Below are positions 18,538-28,448 of a stretch of 64,000 bases of DNA, one piece after another. How positions within the stretch are numbered: position 1 is the stretch's first letter; every line of letters begins with the position of its first letter. The stretch covers positions 1-64,000 of the forward strand of contig NZ_BAFR01000113.1 of NCBI RefSeq assembly GCF_000308435.1, given 5' to 3'. Source of the stretch: Nocardia araoensis NBRC 100135 (GTDB lineage: Bacteria > Actinomycetota > Actinomycetes > Mycobacteriales > Mycobacteriaceae). The position numbers were made by a program, and so were the translations under genes. Below the pieces are notes generated by a model, which searched no databases, was not told the origin of the DNA, and saw only the letters and a program-made list of their open reading frames with translations.

Positions 18538-20322
18538 TCAGGCGGACGCGGCGATCGTGTCCTTCGCGAGTTCGCGGTAGTACCCGCTGGAGGCCATCAG
18601 TTCGTCGTGGGTTCCGATCGCTTCCACCCGTCCGGCATCGAGCACCACTACGTTGTCCGCATCTCGAATCGTCGAATACCGGTGGGCCGCGACGATGACG
18701 GTGCAGCGTCCCCGCAGTTCGCGCAACGTCCGCAAGACAGCCGCTTCGCTGATCGGGTCCAGGTTCGACGTCGGCTCGTCCAGCAGAAGCAGGTCGGGCT
18801 CGGTCAGCAACGCGCGTGCGATCGCCAAGCGCTGCCGCTCGCCGCCCGACAGGGACTGCCCGTGCTCGCCGACCCGCGCGTCCATGCCGCCGTCGAGCCG
18901 GGCGAGGACATCCTCGAAACCGGCCAGCTCGACCGCGCGCGCGACCTGCCGCTCGGTGGCGTGCGGATGCGCGTAGGTGAGGTTCTCCCGCACCGAACCG
19001 TGCAGGATCGGAGCACCTTGCTCCACGAAGGCGATACGACGCCGGTAGGTAGCCAGATCCAGGCTGGAAGCATCGCGATCGTCGAGGAGAACCGCTCCGC
19101 GGTCGGGTTCGTAGAAACGTTCGATCAGGGACAGCAGCGTGCTTTTTCCACTGCCGGATCGACCTACCAGCGCGACCTGTCCGCCACCCGGCACCGTGAA
19201 AGACACCTCGTCGACAGCCCGGCGGGACGGCTCGTAGGAAAAGGTGAGCGCACGAAGTTCGACCGTGGCTGGTCGGCGCCGCGCATCGTGCGCTGCCGCC
19301 CGCTCCTTCGCGAGACCGGCAAGCGTGGCGGGATCCTCGGAGGCGGTGTCTTTTTCGATGTCGACCCGAAGCACTTCGGCCACGCGCTGGAACGCACCCA
19401 ACGCTTTCTGCGTCGAGCCCAGCAGCGCGATGACGCCGGTGATCGGAGTGGCCAGGAACGTGGCGTACAGCAAGAACCCGACCAGTTCACCGACTTCCAT
19501 CCGGTCGCCCGCCACGCGAATACCGCCCACCAGCAGCAGAGCGAGGAACGACCCGTTCACCGCGGCCAGCGATGCCGGGCGGAGGACCGCCTCCATGCGG
19601 GCAGCGCGGACACCGCTGTGCAACGCCTGGGCCGCCTTCGCGGTGAGCCGAGCCGCCTCCCGATCCTCGGCCGAACTCGCGCGCACCGTTCGCAGTGAAC
19701 TCAAGGCTCGTTCGGTGTCGGCGGCGAGTTCTCCGACACCGGTCTGCACGCTCTCCGAGGCGGTTCTGATCCCCGCCAGAGCACCCGCCACCAGCGCCCC
19801 GGCCGTAGCGATGGTGATCAGGGTCACCACCGTCATGAACGGACTGAGCCAGATCATGACGGTCAGCGCCGCGATCACCGAGACGACCGATATTCCGAAC
19901 TGCACCACACTGGTCACCGCGTGCTCGCGCAATGCCGCGGTGTCGGCGCCCAGTCTGGATGTCAGATCGCCGATCCGCATGCGGTCCAGCACCGGCATGC
20001 GCACACGCAACAAACGCTCGATGAGACGCGCACGCAGATCGAATACCACCCGTTCGCCGGTGCGCGCTACCAGGAAGTCGCCGGAGGTTTCGAGCAGCGC
20101 CTGTGCGACGAACACAGCGACGAGCAATGCCACGAGCCCCGCTGTGGCGTGGCGGCCGGATACCGCGTCGATGATCCGCATGGTTACCCACGGCTGCACG
20201 AGGCCCGCGCCGACACCCGCCAGCAGCAGCGCGGCACCGGCTCCGGCTTCCTTTGCGTGCCCGCGCAGTAGAGCGACGAGATCGCGGTACCGAACTCGCC
20301 CTTCGCGCCACAATTCAGACAC
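18538..20322 (-). CDS. ABC exporter, fused membrane and ATPase domains
   Basis: 594 residues from GTG 20322. Residues 25-320 hold about six membrane spans of the ABC exporter type; residues 355-590 are the ATPase with Walker A GRSGSGKST (387-395), signature LSGGERQR (491 on), Walker B LLLLDEPTSNLD (511 on) and H-loop AAHR (547). The fused half-transporter should work as a homodimer, or as a heterodimer with a partner not in this window. Substrate unknown; lipids, peptides or drugs are typical for the family. It stands alone, with a gene-free region upstream, and has a purine-rich GGGGGAAA just before the start. Confidence 0.92.
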   Translation of the reverse strand: MSELWREGRVRYRDLVALLRGHAKEAGAGAALLLAGVGAGLVQPWVTMRIIDAVSGRHATAGLVALLVAVFVAQALLETSGDFLVARTGERVVFDLRARLIERLLRVRMPVLDRMRIGDLTSRLGADTAALREHAVTSVVQFGISVVSVIAALTVMIWLSPFMTVVTLITIATAGALVAGALAGIRTASESVQTGVGELAADTERALSSLRTVRASSAEDREAARLTAKAAQALHSGVRAARMEAVLRPASLAAVNGSFLALLLVGGIRVAGDRMEVGELVGFLLYATFLATPITGVIALLGSTQKALGAFQRVAEVLRVDIEKDTASEDPATLAGLAKERAAAHDARRRPATVELRALTFSYEPSRRAVDEVSFTVPGGGQVALVGRSGSGKSTLLSLIERFYEPDRGAVLLDDRDASSLDLATYRRRIAFVEQGAPILHGSVRENLTYAHPHATERQVARAVELAGFEDVLARLDGGMDARVGEHGQSLSGGERQRLAIARALLTEPDLLLLDEPTSNLDPISEAAVLRTLRELRGRCTVIVAAHRYSTIRDADNVVVLDAGRVEAIGTHDELMASSGYYRELAKDTIAASA

Positions 20323-20987
20323 TTTCCCCCCTTATCCGACCGATGATGCGGATATCGATCTACTGCGATCGTCGTACAGTTCGGGTAGGAGGACAAGGTC
20401 GTTCCGGCTTTCGAACGCTGGGTGAGCGACAACCGGCGCACTACTCGCTCCACATGCAGTGCATCTCATGTGGACAACATTCAGCGAATTCCACAGAAAG
20501 CTCCACAACTTGGGATAACGCAGATCTGATATGTCCCCTTTGCGCTCAATCGCACTCAGACGGCAAACATTTCAGCGGTGCTGGAACGAGTGATGTCCAC
20601 AATCTATGCACGTGCTGTGGATCACACAATCCTCCTGCGACTATCACGCCGAATTACCTGCCGATAAGGCACTTTTGGGTGATTTGCGCCGTATCGTCGC
20701 CGGTCGGCACGATGAGATCGGGTTCGCGCAAGTAACTTTCACGAGGCAATGCGTCCCTTTCGACCTGTATGTCACACATACCCGAGCTCTGGCGGCAGGA
20801 CGGACGCAGTCGGCGAATCTCCCGCACCCGAGCGCGGCGAGCCGGTCCGGGCCGTGGACGCGCCGCGGGCGGCTGTGGCTCCTGCCGCCAGCCGCCCGCG
20901 AAGGGGTGAATCATCCACAGTTGTCGGGAATTTCACATTCCCTCCCCAGTCATGTGAAGACCGGCCGCATCAGACGATACGGACCGG
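20323..20987. other. Gene-free AT-richer region with a cluster of DnaA-box-like sequences
   Basis: About 665 bases with no convincing gene on either strand and visibly lower GC than the flanks, especially 20450-20680. One perfect actinobacterial DnaA box (TGTGGACAA, complement of TTGTCCACA) is at 20469-20477. Eight-of-nine matches are ATGTCCACA (20593-20601), TGTGGATCA (20616-20624) and TCATCCACA (20911-20919). Weaker ones are near 20487 and 20500 (TCCACA cores) and TTGGGATAA (20510-20518). There is no dnaA or dnaN nearby, so this is not the chromosomal origin as usually organised. A DnaA-titrating locus or the relic of a plasmid origin are possible readings. Confidence 0.45.
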
Positions 20988-21452
20988 TCATTCTCCCGGC
21001 GGACCTCCCAGCGCATTCGGACGCGACGTCGCCGCGGTCATCGGCACACCTGCCCGGCGAATCGATTCCGCGGCTTCCCTGTTGCGGGCGATCCGGTCCA
21101 GGATCTGGCCGCCGTGCGCGCGGGCGTACGACAGCGCCAGCCTGATCTTGCTCGCGTGCAGATCCGATTTCGCGCTCAGCACGGCGATCCGGCGTTCCAC
21201 CGGGCCGTCCAGTTCCCGCAGGCGCGCAACGACTTCCCAGACCTCCGGACCGGCCGTCAGCGCGGCGCGCCGGTCGTGCAGCGGACCACGGAAGACGATT
21301 CCGGGGTGGTCGAGCTGGTCGACGCCTTCATGGATCAGCCGATCGAGCAATGCGGTACAACTGGTTCCTTCGCGGGCAGCGCGATCGGCCAGCCGGGAGG
21401 CGGCCGACTCGGTGATACACAACGCCGTCGGTACTGGTCTGGACGTGCTCAT
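20988..21452 (-). CDS. Hypothetical actinobacterial protein with a CopG/DUF433-like layout
   Basis: 154 residues from ATG with GAGGAG four bases upstream. The N-terminal ALCITESAASRLADRAAREG looks like a ribbon-helix-helix or short helical DNA-binding segment. The middle PGIVFRGPLHDRRAALTAG followed by PEVWEVVARL is a pattern I recall from actinobacterial hypothetical proteins that pair such a domain with a DUF433-like region. No catalytic motif is visible. It could be a small regulator or an antitoxin-like protein, but no toxin partner is adjacent. Its 3' end abuts the DnaA-box-rich region. Confidence 0.65.
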   Translation of the reverse strand: MSTSRPVPTALCITESAASRLADRAAREGTSCTALLDRLIHEGVDQLDHPGIVFRGPLHDRRAALTAGPEVWEVVARLRELDGPVERRIAVLSAKSDLHASKIRLALSYARAHGGQILDRIARNREAAESIRRAGVPMTAATSRPNALGGPPGE

Positions 21453-21590
21453 AGCTCTCCTCGACCTGCATCGGTGCGGACATCAACGATGTTCTCCGCT
21501 AAGCGTGCCCGCTGCGGCGCCACCGCTGCCCCGGTGATCGAGGGGACATCGTCGTGTCCTGGCCTGCCGCGGGCAGGCCAGGAAGAAGGC

Positions 21591-23267
<1,677 letters not shown>

Positions 23268-23541
23268 CAGTCGCACTCCTTCGAACGGGCCCGAACACCG
23301 CGAACGGCCGGGCTGGTCACGAGCACAGCGAGCCTAGCCACCGGCGCGCTCGCCCTGCCGGTTAGGCAACCCTATCTCGGACAGTTGGCCAGCAAAGGTT
23401 GCACGTTCAACCCCGGTGATGCTACCTCTCATCTCTGAGAAAGCGCCCGGGCGTCCGAGTCCGGCCGCGCGCGGACCGTTCGCGCGCCGCACGTCGCGAC
23501 GCGGAACGATCTCGGTACAAGTCGGAGTTTGGAGCGCTGTC

Positions 23542-24012
23542 GTGACCGATCCCCATTGGCTCGATGACGTCGAGATGCGCGCCTGGCTGGGCTTCGTGCG
23601 CACCCGCGACCTCATCGCCGCGGCGGTCGGGCGGGATTCCACCAGGGAATCCAACCTCACCTACGTCGAATACTCGGTACTGGCCTATCTGGCCGAGTCG
23701 CCGGACCACCGGATGACCTTCGCCGATCTGGCGGCCAAGCTCGAGTGGTCGCAGAGCAGGCTCTCCCACCAGATCACCCGGATGGAGAAACGCGAGCTGG
23801 TCGTCCGCGAGCCGATCCCCGACGACGCCCGCCGCACCGCCGCCAAGCTCACCCCGCGCGGCGCCGACGTGCTCACCGACGCGGCGCCCGCGCACGTGGA
23901 GAGCGTGCGCAGGCACATGATCGACATCCTGGATCGCAGGCAGCTGGCCGACCTGGCCGACATCTACGACACGTTGCTCGCCCACCACCGGCGGATGGCG
24001 ACCGAGAACTGA
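23542..24012 (+). CDS. MarR family transcriptional regulator
   Basis: 156 residues from GTG 23542. VEYSVLAYLAESPDHRMTFA and LEWSQSRLSHQITRMEKREL form the winged helix-turn-helix; REPIPDDARRTAAKLTPRG is the wing of MarR proteins (the DxR motif). Helices at both ends should make the dimer interface. The ligand is unknown. It diverges from the fumarase gene and converges on mftD with only four bases between the two stop codons. The region 23268-23541 holds no gene. Confidence 0.9.
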   Translation: MTDPHWLDDVEMRAWLGFVRTRDLIAAAVGRDSTRESNLTYVEYSVLAYLAESPDHRMTFADLAAKLEWSQSRLSHQITRMEKRELVVREPIPDDARRTAAKLTPRGADVLTDAAPAHVESVRRHMIDILDRRQLADLADIYDTLLAHHRRMATEN

Positions 24013-24016
24013 CCGC

Positions 24017-25240
24017 TCAGGCGGTCGTCGCCGCGTGCGCGACCGGATCGCTTGCCGCGGAGCGGTTTCCGGGCAGCCCGAGCGCTCGCTCGAACCCGGC
24101 GGGCAGCACCACGTCCGAGCGATCCAGATCGGTGACGCGCGTCTTGCGCAGGCCCAGCAGCGCCGAATCGATGCCGCCGCGCAGGATGTCCAGCACGTTC
24201 TCCACGCCGGCCTGCCCGTTCGCGGCCAGACCCCAGAGGTAGGCGCGCCCGATCATGACCGCCCGCGCGCCCAGCGCCACGGCCTTCACCACGTCGCTGC
24301 CGCGGCGGATGCCGCCGTCGAGCAGCACCTCGATCTGCGAGCCAACCGCGTCCGCCAGCACCGGCAGCGCGCGGATCGCGGCGGGGGTGCCGTCGAGATT
24401 GTTGCCGCCGTGGTTGGACACCGAGATCGCCGCCACACCCGCGTCGACCGCGCGCAGGGCGTCGTCGACCCGCATGACGCCCTTGAGCAGCACGGGACCT
24501 TTCCACTGCTCACAGATCCAGCGCACATCCGCCCAATCGGGTGCGGGCGTGCCCATCCATTCGCCGTAGGCGCCGAAGAAACCCGGCGCGGGCGCGTCGC
24601 CGACGGCCATGTTGGGCGCGGTGAGATCCGGGATGCTGCCCGACCGCACATAGGTCGCCAGCCACCGCGGACGCGCCAGGGTCTGCGGTGCGAACTTCAG
24701 CATCGTGCGCAGATCCAGCTTCTCCGGAATGACCGGGCTGCCCCAGTCCCGCCCGTGCGAGAACGACCAGTCCAGCGTCAGGATCAACCCGACCGCACCC
24801 GCCCGCTCGGCCCGCTCCATCCGCCGCAGGATCTCGTCTTTGCCGCCGCACCAGTACAACTGGAAGAACGTCGCCGGGTTGGCCGCGATCACCTCTTCGA
24901 TCGGCTTGCTGGCGAACGAGCTCAGGCCCATCGCGATGCCCCGCGCCGCGGCCGCCCGCGCGACGGCGACCTCACCGTCGGGATGCACCGCCTGCACGCC
25001 CGTCGGGGAGATCAGCACCGGCATCGAAAGCTGCTGTCCCAGTACCGTCGTGGACTGGTCGCGCTCACCGATCGGCCCGGCCACGTGCGGCGCGAAACCC
25101 AGTTCGGTGAACGCCCGCTGATTGTCCTCGATGGTCTGGCCGCGCTCGGAGCCTGCGATCAACGCGCCGTACACCGACTTCGGCAGGCGCTTCTTCGCCC
25201 GTCGCTGCGCTTCGGCGACGGTCTCGAACCACGGATTCAT
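24017..25240 (-). CDS. mftD: Mycofactocin system FMN-dependent dehydrogenase MftD
   Basis: 407 residues from the ATG at 25240, whose ATGA overlaps the mftE stop; AAAGGA lies upstream inside mftE. This is the 2-hydroxyacid-oxidase fold with FMN sites (ISPTGVQAVHPDGE, SSFASKPIEEV) and catalytic SNHGGNNLDG, and long near-identity to the actinobacterial MftD/LldD1 pattern (VLLDGGIRRGSDVVKAVALG, WGLAANGQAGVENVLDILRG; recalled). MftD oxidises the Val-Tyr-derived intermediate to give pre-mycofactocin, a redox cofactor. It follows mftE directly. Start codons further upstream lie inside mftE and are unlikely. Confidence 0.92.
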   Translation of the reverse strand: MNPWFETVAEAQRRAKKRLPKSVYGALIAGSERGQTIEDNQRAFTELGFAPHVAGPIGERDQSTTVLGQQLSMPVLISPTGVQAVHPDGEVAVARAAAARGIAMGLSSFASKPIEEVIAANPATFFQLYWCGGKDEILRRMERAERAGAVGLILTLDWSFSHGRDWGSPVIPEKLDLRTMLKFAPQTLARPRWLATYVRSGSIPDLTAPNMAVGDAPAPGFFGAYGEWMGTPAPDWADVRWICEQWKGPVLLKGVMRVDDALRAVDAGVAAISVSNHGGNNLDGTPAAIRALPVLADAVGSQIEVLLDGGIRRGSDVVKAVALGARAVMIGRAYLWGLAANGQAGVENVLDILRGGIDSALLGLRKTRVTDLDRSDVVLPAGFERALGLPGNRSAASDPVAHAATTA

Positions 25241-25938
25241 GTTCCGGTCCTTTCCGGGGAGTTCTCCGGCCACCAGAGCCGGGTTCGGTCGAGCAGGTCG
25301 GTGCCCAGGTGATCGAGCAGAGCCGCGCCCTCGGCGGCGGTCGCGCCCGCCGGGTCGCCGAGTACGCCGTTGGCGCTCACCGCCCGCACTCCGCCACTGC
25401 GCAGCAGTGGCAGCAGTTCGGACAGCGGGCGGAGGTCACCGGCCGCGGCGCGGTCGCCGCGCACGCGCTCCGGCGCGAGGGCAAGTTGCAGCGCCGTCTC
25501 CGACCGGCCCGCGTGCGGGTCGCCGTCGAAGCGCGGCAGGTACAGGCGCACGTCACGAGATTCGGTGCGCAGCAGTTCCGTGGCCCTGCGCAGCGGTTCG
25601 ATGTTGCCGCCGTGCCAGTTGACCAGCAGGATTCGCTCGAAGGTGTCGCTCGCCGAGCGGCACAGCTCGACCACCAGCAGTTCCAGCGCCGCCTGCCCGA
25701 TGGACAACGTTCCGGGAAACCCCGCGTGCTCGCCGCTGGCGCCGTACGGGACAGCCGGTCCGACGAGCACGTCCGCCCGCACCGCGGCCAGCCGGGCACA
25801 CAGCGCCGCGGCGACGTCGGTATCGGTGGACAGCGGCAGATGCGGGCCGTGCTGCTCGGTCGCGCCGATCGCGACGGTCAGGATCGCACCCGCGGCGGCG
25901 CGGGCGCCGGCCTCGGGCCAGGTGAGATCCGCCAACAT
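25237..25938 (-). CDS. mftE: Mycofactocin peptidase MftE (creatininase family)
   Basis: 233 residues. Creatininase-fold metal motifs are clear: GATEQHGPHLPLSTDTD, YGASGEHAGFPGT, NWHGGN and DPHAGRSETA. MftE releases the C-terminal Val-Tyr dipeptide from the modified MftA precursor. The gene is first in an mftE-mftD operon (ATGA overlap) and has its own well-formed promoter in front of a leaderless ATG. In the common order mftA-B-C-D-E-F, mftD precedes mftE; here the order is reversed and A, B, C and F are not in the window. Confidence 0.9.
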   Translation of the reverse strand: MLADLTWPEAGARAAAGAILTVAIGATEQHGPHLPLSTDTDVAAALCARLAAVRADVLVGPAVPYGASGEHAGFPGTLSIGQAALELLVVELCRSASDTFERILLVNWHGGNIEPLRRATELLRTESRDVRLYLPRFDGDPHAGRSETALQLALAPERVRGDRAAAGDLRPLSELLPLLRSGGVRAVSANGVLGDPAGATAAEGAALLDHLGTDLLDRTRLWWPENSPERTGT

Positions 25939-25944
25939 GCGGCG

Positions 25945-25973
25945 AGATTATCGTCAGTCACTGACAAAATCAA
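25945..25973 (-). promoter_or_regulatory. mftE promoter with a palindromic operator inside its spacer
   Basis: On the minus strand TTGATT (25973-25968), a 17-base spacer and TAATCT (25950-25945) precede the mftE ATG by six bases. The spacer contains GTCAGTCACTGAC (25953-25965), a perfect palindrome around one central base. A TetR-type dimer bound there would cover both promoter elements; the divergent mftR is the obvious candidate. Confidence 0.7.
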
Positions 25974-26002
25974 GGGTCGCGGCGGCCGAGCACAATCGAA
26001 CA

Positions 26003-26599
26003 ATGCTGGAGAACCGGGCCACGCGCGGCCGCCCACGCGGCACCACCAAACGCGAACTCGAACTGATCGCCATGCGACTGTTCAGTGAGCAGGGCTTCGA
26101 CGAGACCACCGTCGAGCAGATCGCCGCCGCCGCCGGTATCAGCGGACGCACCTTCTTCCGGTACTTCCCCACCAAGGCGGAGGTGCTCTGGTCGCAGTTC
26201 GACGACGAGGTCGCCGCGCTGCGCGCCGCGTTCGCGACGGTGCCGGACGACGTTCCGATGATGACCGCGGTGCGCCGAGTCGTGGTCGACGCCAACAAAT
26301 ATCGCGCCGAGGACGTCCCGGAACTGCGCACCAGGATGCAGCTGGTCGCGAACATCCCCGCGCTGGCCGCCACCGCGGGCGCGCACTACGACGCCTGGGA
26401 GCGCGCCGTGAGCGCGTTCGCGGCGGGCCGGCTCGGGGAACCGGAGGACGGGCTCATCCCGCTCGCCGTCGGCCGGACCACGCTGGCGGCGGCGCGCGCC
26501 GCGTTCGACGCCTGGCTGAGCCGCGCGGACGCGGACCTCACGGTGTATTTGGACGAGGCGCTCGCAGCGCTGGAACGCGGGTTCGCTACGGTGCCGTGA
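26003..26599 (+). CDS. mftR: Mycofactocin-associated TetR regulator MftR
   Basis: 198 residues from ATG 26003. ARGRPRGTTKRELELIAMRL then EQIAAAAGISGRTFFRYFPT is the TetR helix-turn-helix; the C-terminal part is the ligand-binding helical domain. The position (divergent from mftE across 64 bases with a perfect 13-bp palindrome) fits MftR, which in mycobacteria represses mycofactocin genes and responds to acyl-CoA (recalled). CACAAT six bases before the ATG may be a leaderless -10 element on this strand. The assignment rests mainly on context, since TetR proteins are hard to tell apart. Confidence 0.8.
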   Translation: MLENRATRGRPRGTTKRELELIAMRLFSEQGFDETTVEQIAAAAGISGRTFFRYFPTKAEVLWSQFDDEVAALRAAFATVPDDVPMMTAVRRVVVDANKYRAEDVPELRTRMQLVANIPALAATAGAHYDAWERAVSAFAAGRLGEPEDGLIPLAVGRTTLAAARAAFDAWLSRADADLTVYLDEALAALERGFATVP

Positions 26600-26637
26600 G
26601 GTACTCGCGCACTCGAACATCAGGCGAACAACCGGCA

Positions 26638-26665
26638 GGTTTCGTCGGCGTCTCGGGTGGGGTAT
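26638..26665 (+). promoter_or_regulatory. SigF/SigB-type stress promoter of the stressosome operon
   Basis: GGTTT (26638-26642), 17 bases, then GGGTAT (26660-26665) match the actinobacterial SigF consensus (GGTTT-N15-17-GGGTAT) at every position. It lies about 70 bases before the rsbR ATG. The operon that controls the stress sigma factor would thus be under that factor's own control. Confidence 0.65.
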
Positions 26666-26736
26666 GACTAGGCTCGGAATCGGCAAGCGCCGATGCACAC
26701 AGATCCCGACTGAACCGTCGAAAGGGGCAGGAGTCC

Positions 26737-27642
26737 ATGTCCGAGGTGTCCATGAGCCTTTCGGCGGATTCCCTGACCGCGGGACCGATCGATCAATTGC
26801 TTCCGCAGCTCGTCGAGCACCTGCGCCAGAACCGCACCGCGCTGCGCGAAGAGTGGGCCCGCCGCATCGCCGACGCCCAACTGCTCACCGCCATGACCCC
26901 GGAGGAGATCTTCTCCGAGGCCACCTCGATCTACGACGGCTACGTCGACGTGCTCGAGACCGGTAGCGTCGAGGCGCTGCAGGCGTACGCGCGCGACCTG
27001 TCCGAACGCATCATCCCGAGAGGCGTCGAGACCGACGAGGTCATCGGCATCGTGCTGTTGCTGCGCGACGTGCTGGCACGCAGCCTCTTCGAGAAGTACC
27101 AGTCGGACTTCGAACTGCTCAACAAGGTGCTCGACGCCTACGAACCGGCCGCCAACCGCATCGCCAACACCGTGACCGTGTCCTTCGTCCAGGAGCGCGA
27201 GCGCGTCATCCGCCAGCAGCAGGAAGCCATCCGCGAGCTGTCCACGCCGGTGCTGCAGGTGCGTGAGCAGCTGCTGATCCTGCCCATCATCGGCGTGCTG
27301 GACAGCCAGCGCGCCCGCCAGCTCACCGAGCAGCTGCTGCGCGCGATCCGGGCCAACCGGGCGAAGGTCGTCGTCATCGACATCACCGGTGTGCCGCAGA
27401 TCGACTCCACCGTGGCCAACCATCTGGTGCAGACCGTCGACGCGTCCGGCCTGATGGGCGCGAACGTGATCATCACCGGGTTGTCCTCGGAGATCGCGCT
27501 CACCCTGGTGACGATCGGCCTCGATCTGTCGAAGATGAACGCGGTCGGCGACCTGCAGGGCGGCATCGAAGAAGCGGAACGGCTGTTGGGCTACGAGGTT
27601 TCCCGCGTCACCGAACGGGTTACCGAACGCGACGGCCGCTGA
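26737..27642 (+). CDS. rsbR: RsbR-type stressosome protein (sensor domain plus STAS)
   Basis: 301 residues; GCAGGAG precedes the ATG. The N-terminal part (about 20-165) is an all-helical RsbRD-like domain that would receive the signal. The C-terminal part (175-290) is a STAS domain: STPVLQVREQLLILPIIGVL, then VVVIDITGVPQIDSTVANHL with the S/T residues (DST) that an RsbT kinase phosphorylates, then GANVIITGLSSEIALTLV. RsbR and RsbS build the stressosome, which holds RsbT until stress. First gene of a five-gene operon. There is no canonical sensory domain such as LOV or globin here; sensing may fall to the PAS/GAF protein at the end of the operon. Confidence 0.9.
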   Translation: MSEVSMSLSADSLTAGPIDQLLPQLVEHLRQNRTALREEWARRIADAQLLTAMTPEEIFSEATSIYDGYVDVLETGSVEALQAYARDLSERIIPRGVETDEVIGIVLLLRDVLARSLFEKYQSDFELLNKVLDAYEPAANRIANTVTVSFVQERERVIRQQQEAIRELSTPVLQVREQLLILPIIGVLDSQRARQLTEQLLRAIRANRAKVVVIDITGVPQIDSTVANHLVQTVDASGLMGANVIITGLSSEIALTLVTIGLDLSKMNAVGDLQGGIEEAERLLGYEVSRVTERVTERDGR

Positions 27643-27655
27643 TCGGGCCCGCCAC

Positions 27656-28045
27656 ATGCCGGTTCCGATTCTGAAGCAAGGGACGTATCTGATCGCGTCG
27701 GTGCAGTCGGCGCTGACCGACGCGGATACCGAGCGCCTGCAGGACGACCTGATGAAACAGGTCAGCAAATACCGGGCACACGGCATCATCGTCGATGTCA
27801 CCGCTATCGACGTGATGGATTCGTTCGCCGCGAGATCGTTGCGTACCATCGCGCACATGACGCAGCTGCGCGGCGCCGAAACGGTGATCGTCGGTCTGCA
27901 ACCGGAAGTCGCGTTCGCCATGGTGCAACTCGGTCTCACCTTCGAGGACATGCACACCGCCCTCGATCTGGAAGAGGGGCTCGCGTGGTTGGACCGGAAG
28001 ATCCCAGCCCGTCGCCAGCGAGACGGTCGTGACAGTGGCCGCTGA
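27656..28045 (+). CDS. rsbS: RsbS-type STAS protein, stressosome core
   Basis: 129 residues: a single STAS domain beginning VPILKQGTYLIASVQSALTD and containing VDVTAIDVMDSFAARSLRTI, with DS at the position phosphorylated by RsbT. In the stressosome RsbS alternates with RsbR and sequesters the kinase. It starts 13 bases after rsbR and its last 17 bases overlap rsbT. The Arg/Asp-rich last dozen residues (ARRQRDGRDSGR) are coded within or next to that overlap and are not part of the fold. Confidence 0.9.
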   Translation: MPVPILKQGTYLIASVQSALTDADTERLQDDLMKQVSKYRAHGIIVDVTAIDVMDSFAARSLRTIAHMTQLRGAETVIVGLQPEVAFAMVQLGLTFEDMHTALDLEEGLAWLDRKIPARRQRDGRDSGR

Positions 28046-28448
28046 GAACGTGGTGATCGCGGTCAGGGTGTCCGGGGACATCGTGACCGCACGTCAAGCC
28101 GGACGCGAACTGGCAGCGAAGCTCGGATTCACCCTGACCGACCGCACGATGATCTCCACGGCGATCTCCGAGATCGCCCGCAACATCACCAGTTACGCGG
28201 GCAGCGGCGAGATCCGTTTGCTCGTCGACGACCGGGAGGGTCGGCAAGCCCTGGTGGTGCAGGCCGAGGACCAGGGGCCCGGCATCATCGACATCGCCAG
28301 GGCACTGGAGGACGGGTACTCCACCGGACGCGGGCTCGGGCTCGGCCTGCCCGGCGCCCGACGATTGATGGACCGGCTGACCGTGGATTCGGCGCCGGGT
28401 CGCGGCACGCTGGTGGAGATGTGGAAGTGGGTACCGAACGGTGCGTGA
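28029..28448 (+). CDS. rsbT: RsbT-type serine/threonine kinase (GHKL ATPase)
   Basis: 139 residues from GTG. GHKL motifs: TAISEIARNITSYA (N box with E and N), EDQGPGI (G1) and STGRGLGLGLPGARRLMD (G2), ending with the GRGTLVEM strand. RsbT phosphorylates RsbR and RsbS, is released, and activates the downstream phosphatase. It overlaps rsbS by 17 bases and the following phosphatase gene by 8 bases, indicating coupled translation. Confidence 0.9.
   Translation: MTVAAENVVIAVRVSGDIVTARQAGRELAAKLGFTLTDRTMISTAISEIARNITSYAGSGEIRLLVDDREGRQALVVQAEDQGPGIIDIARALEDGYSTGRGLGLGLPGARRLMDRLTVDSAPGRGTLVEMWKWVPNGA

Noticed and set aside
20323..20987. The chromosomal replication origin oriC
   Set aside because: No dnaA, dnaN, rpmH or parAB genes flank it, and only one box is perfect. 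Kept as a DnaA-box cluster only.
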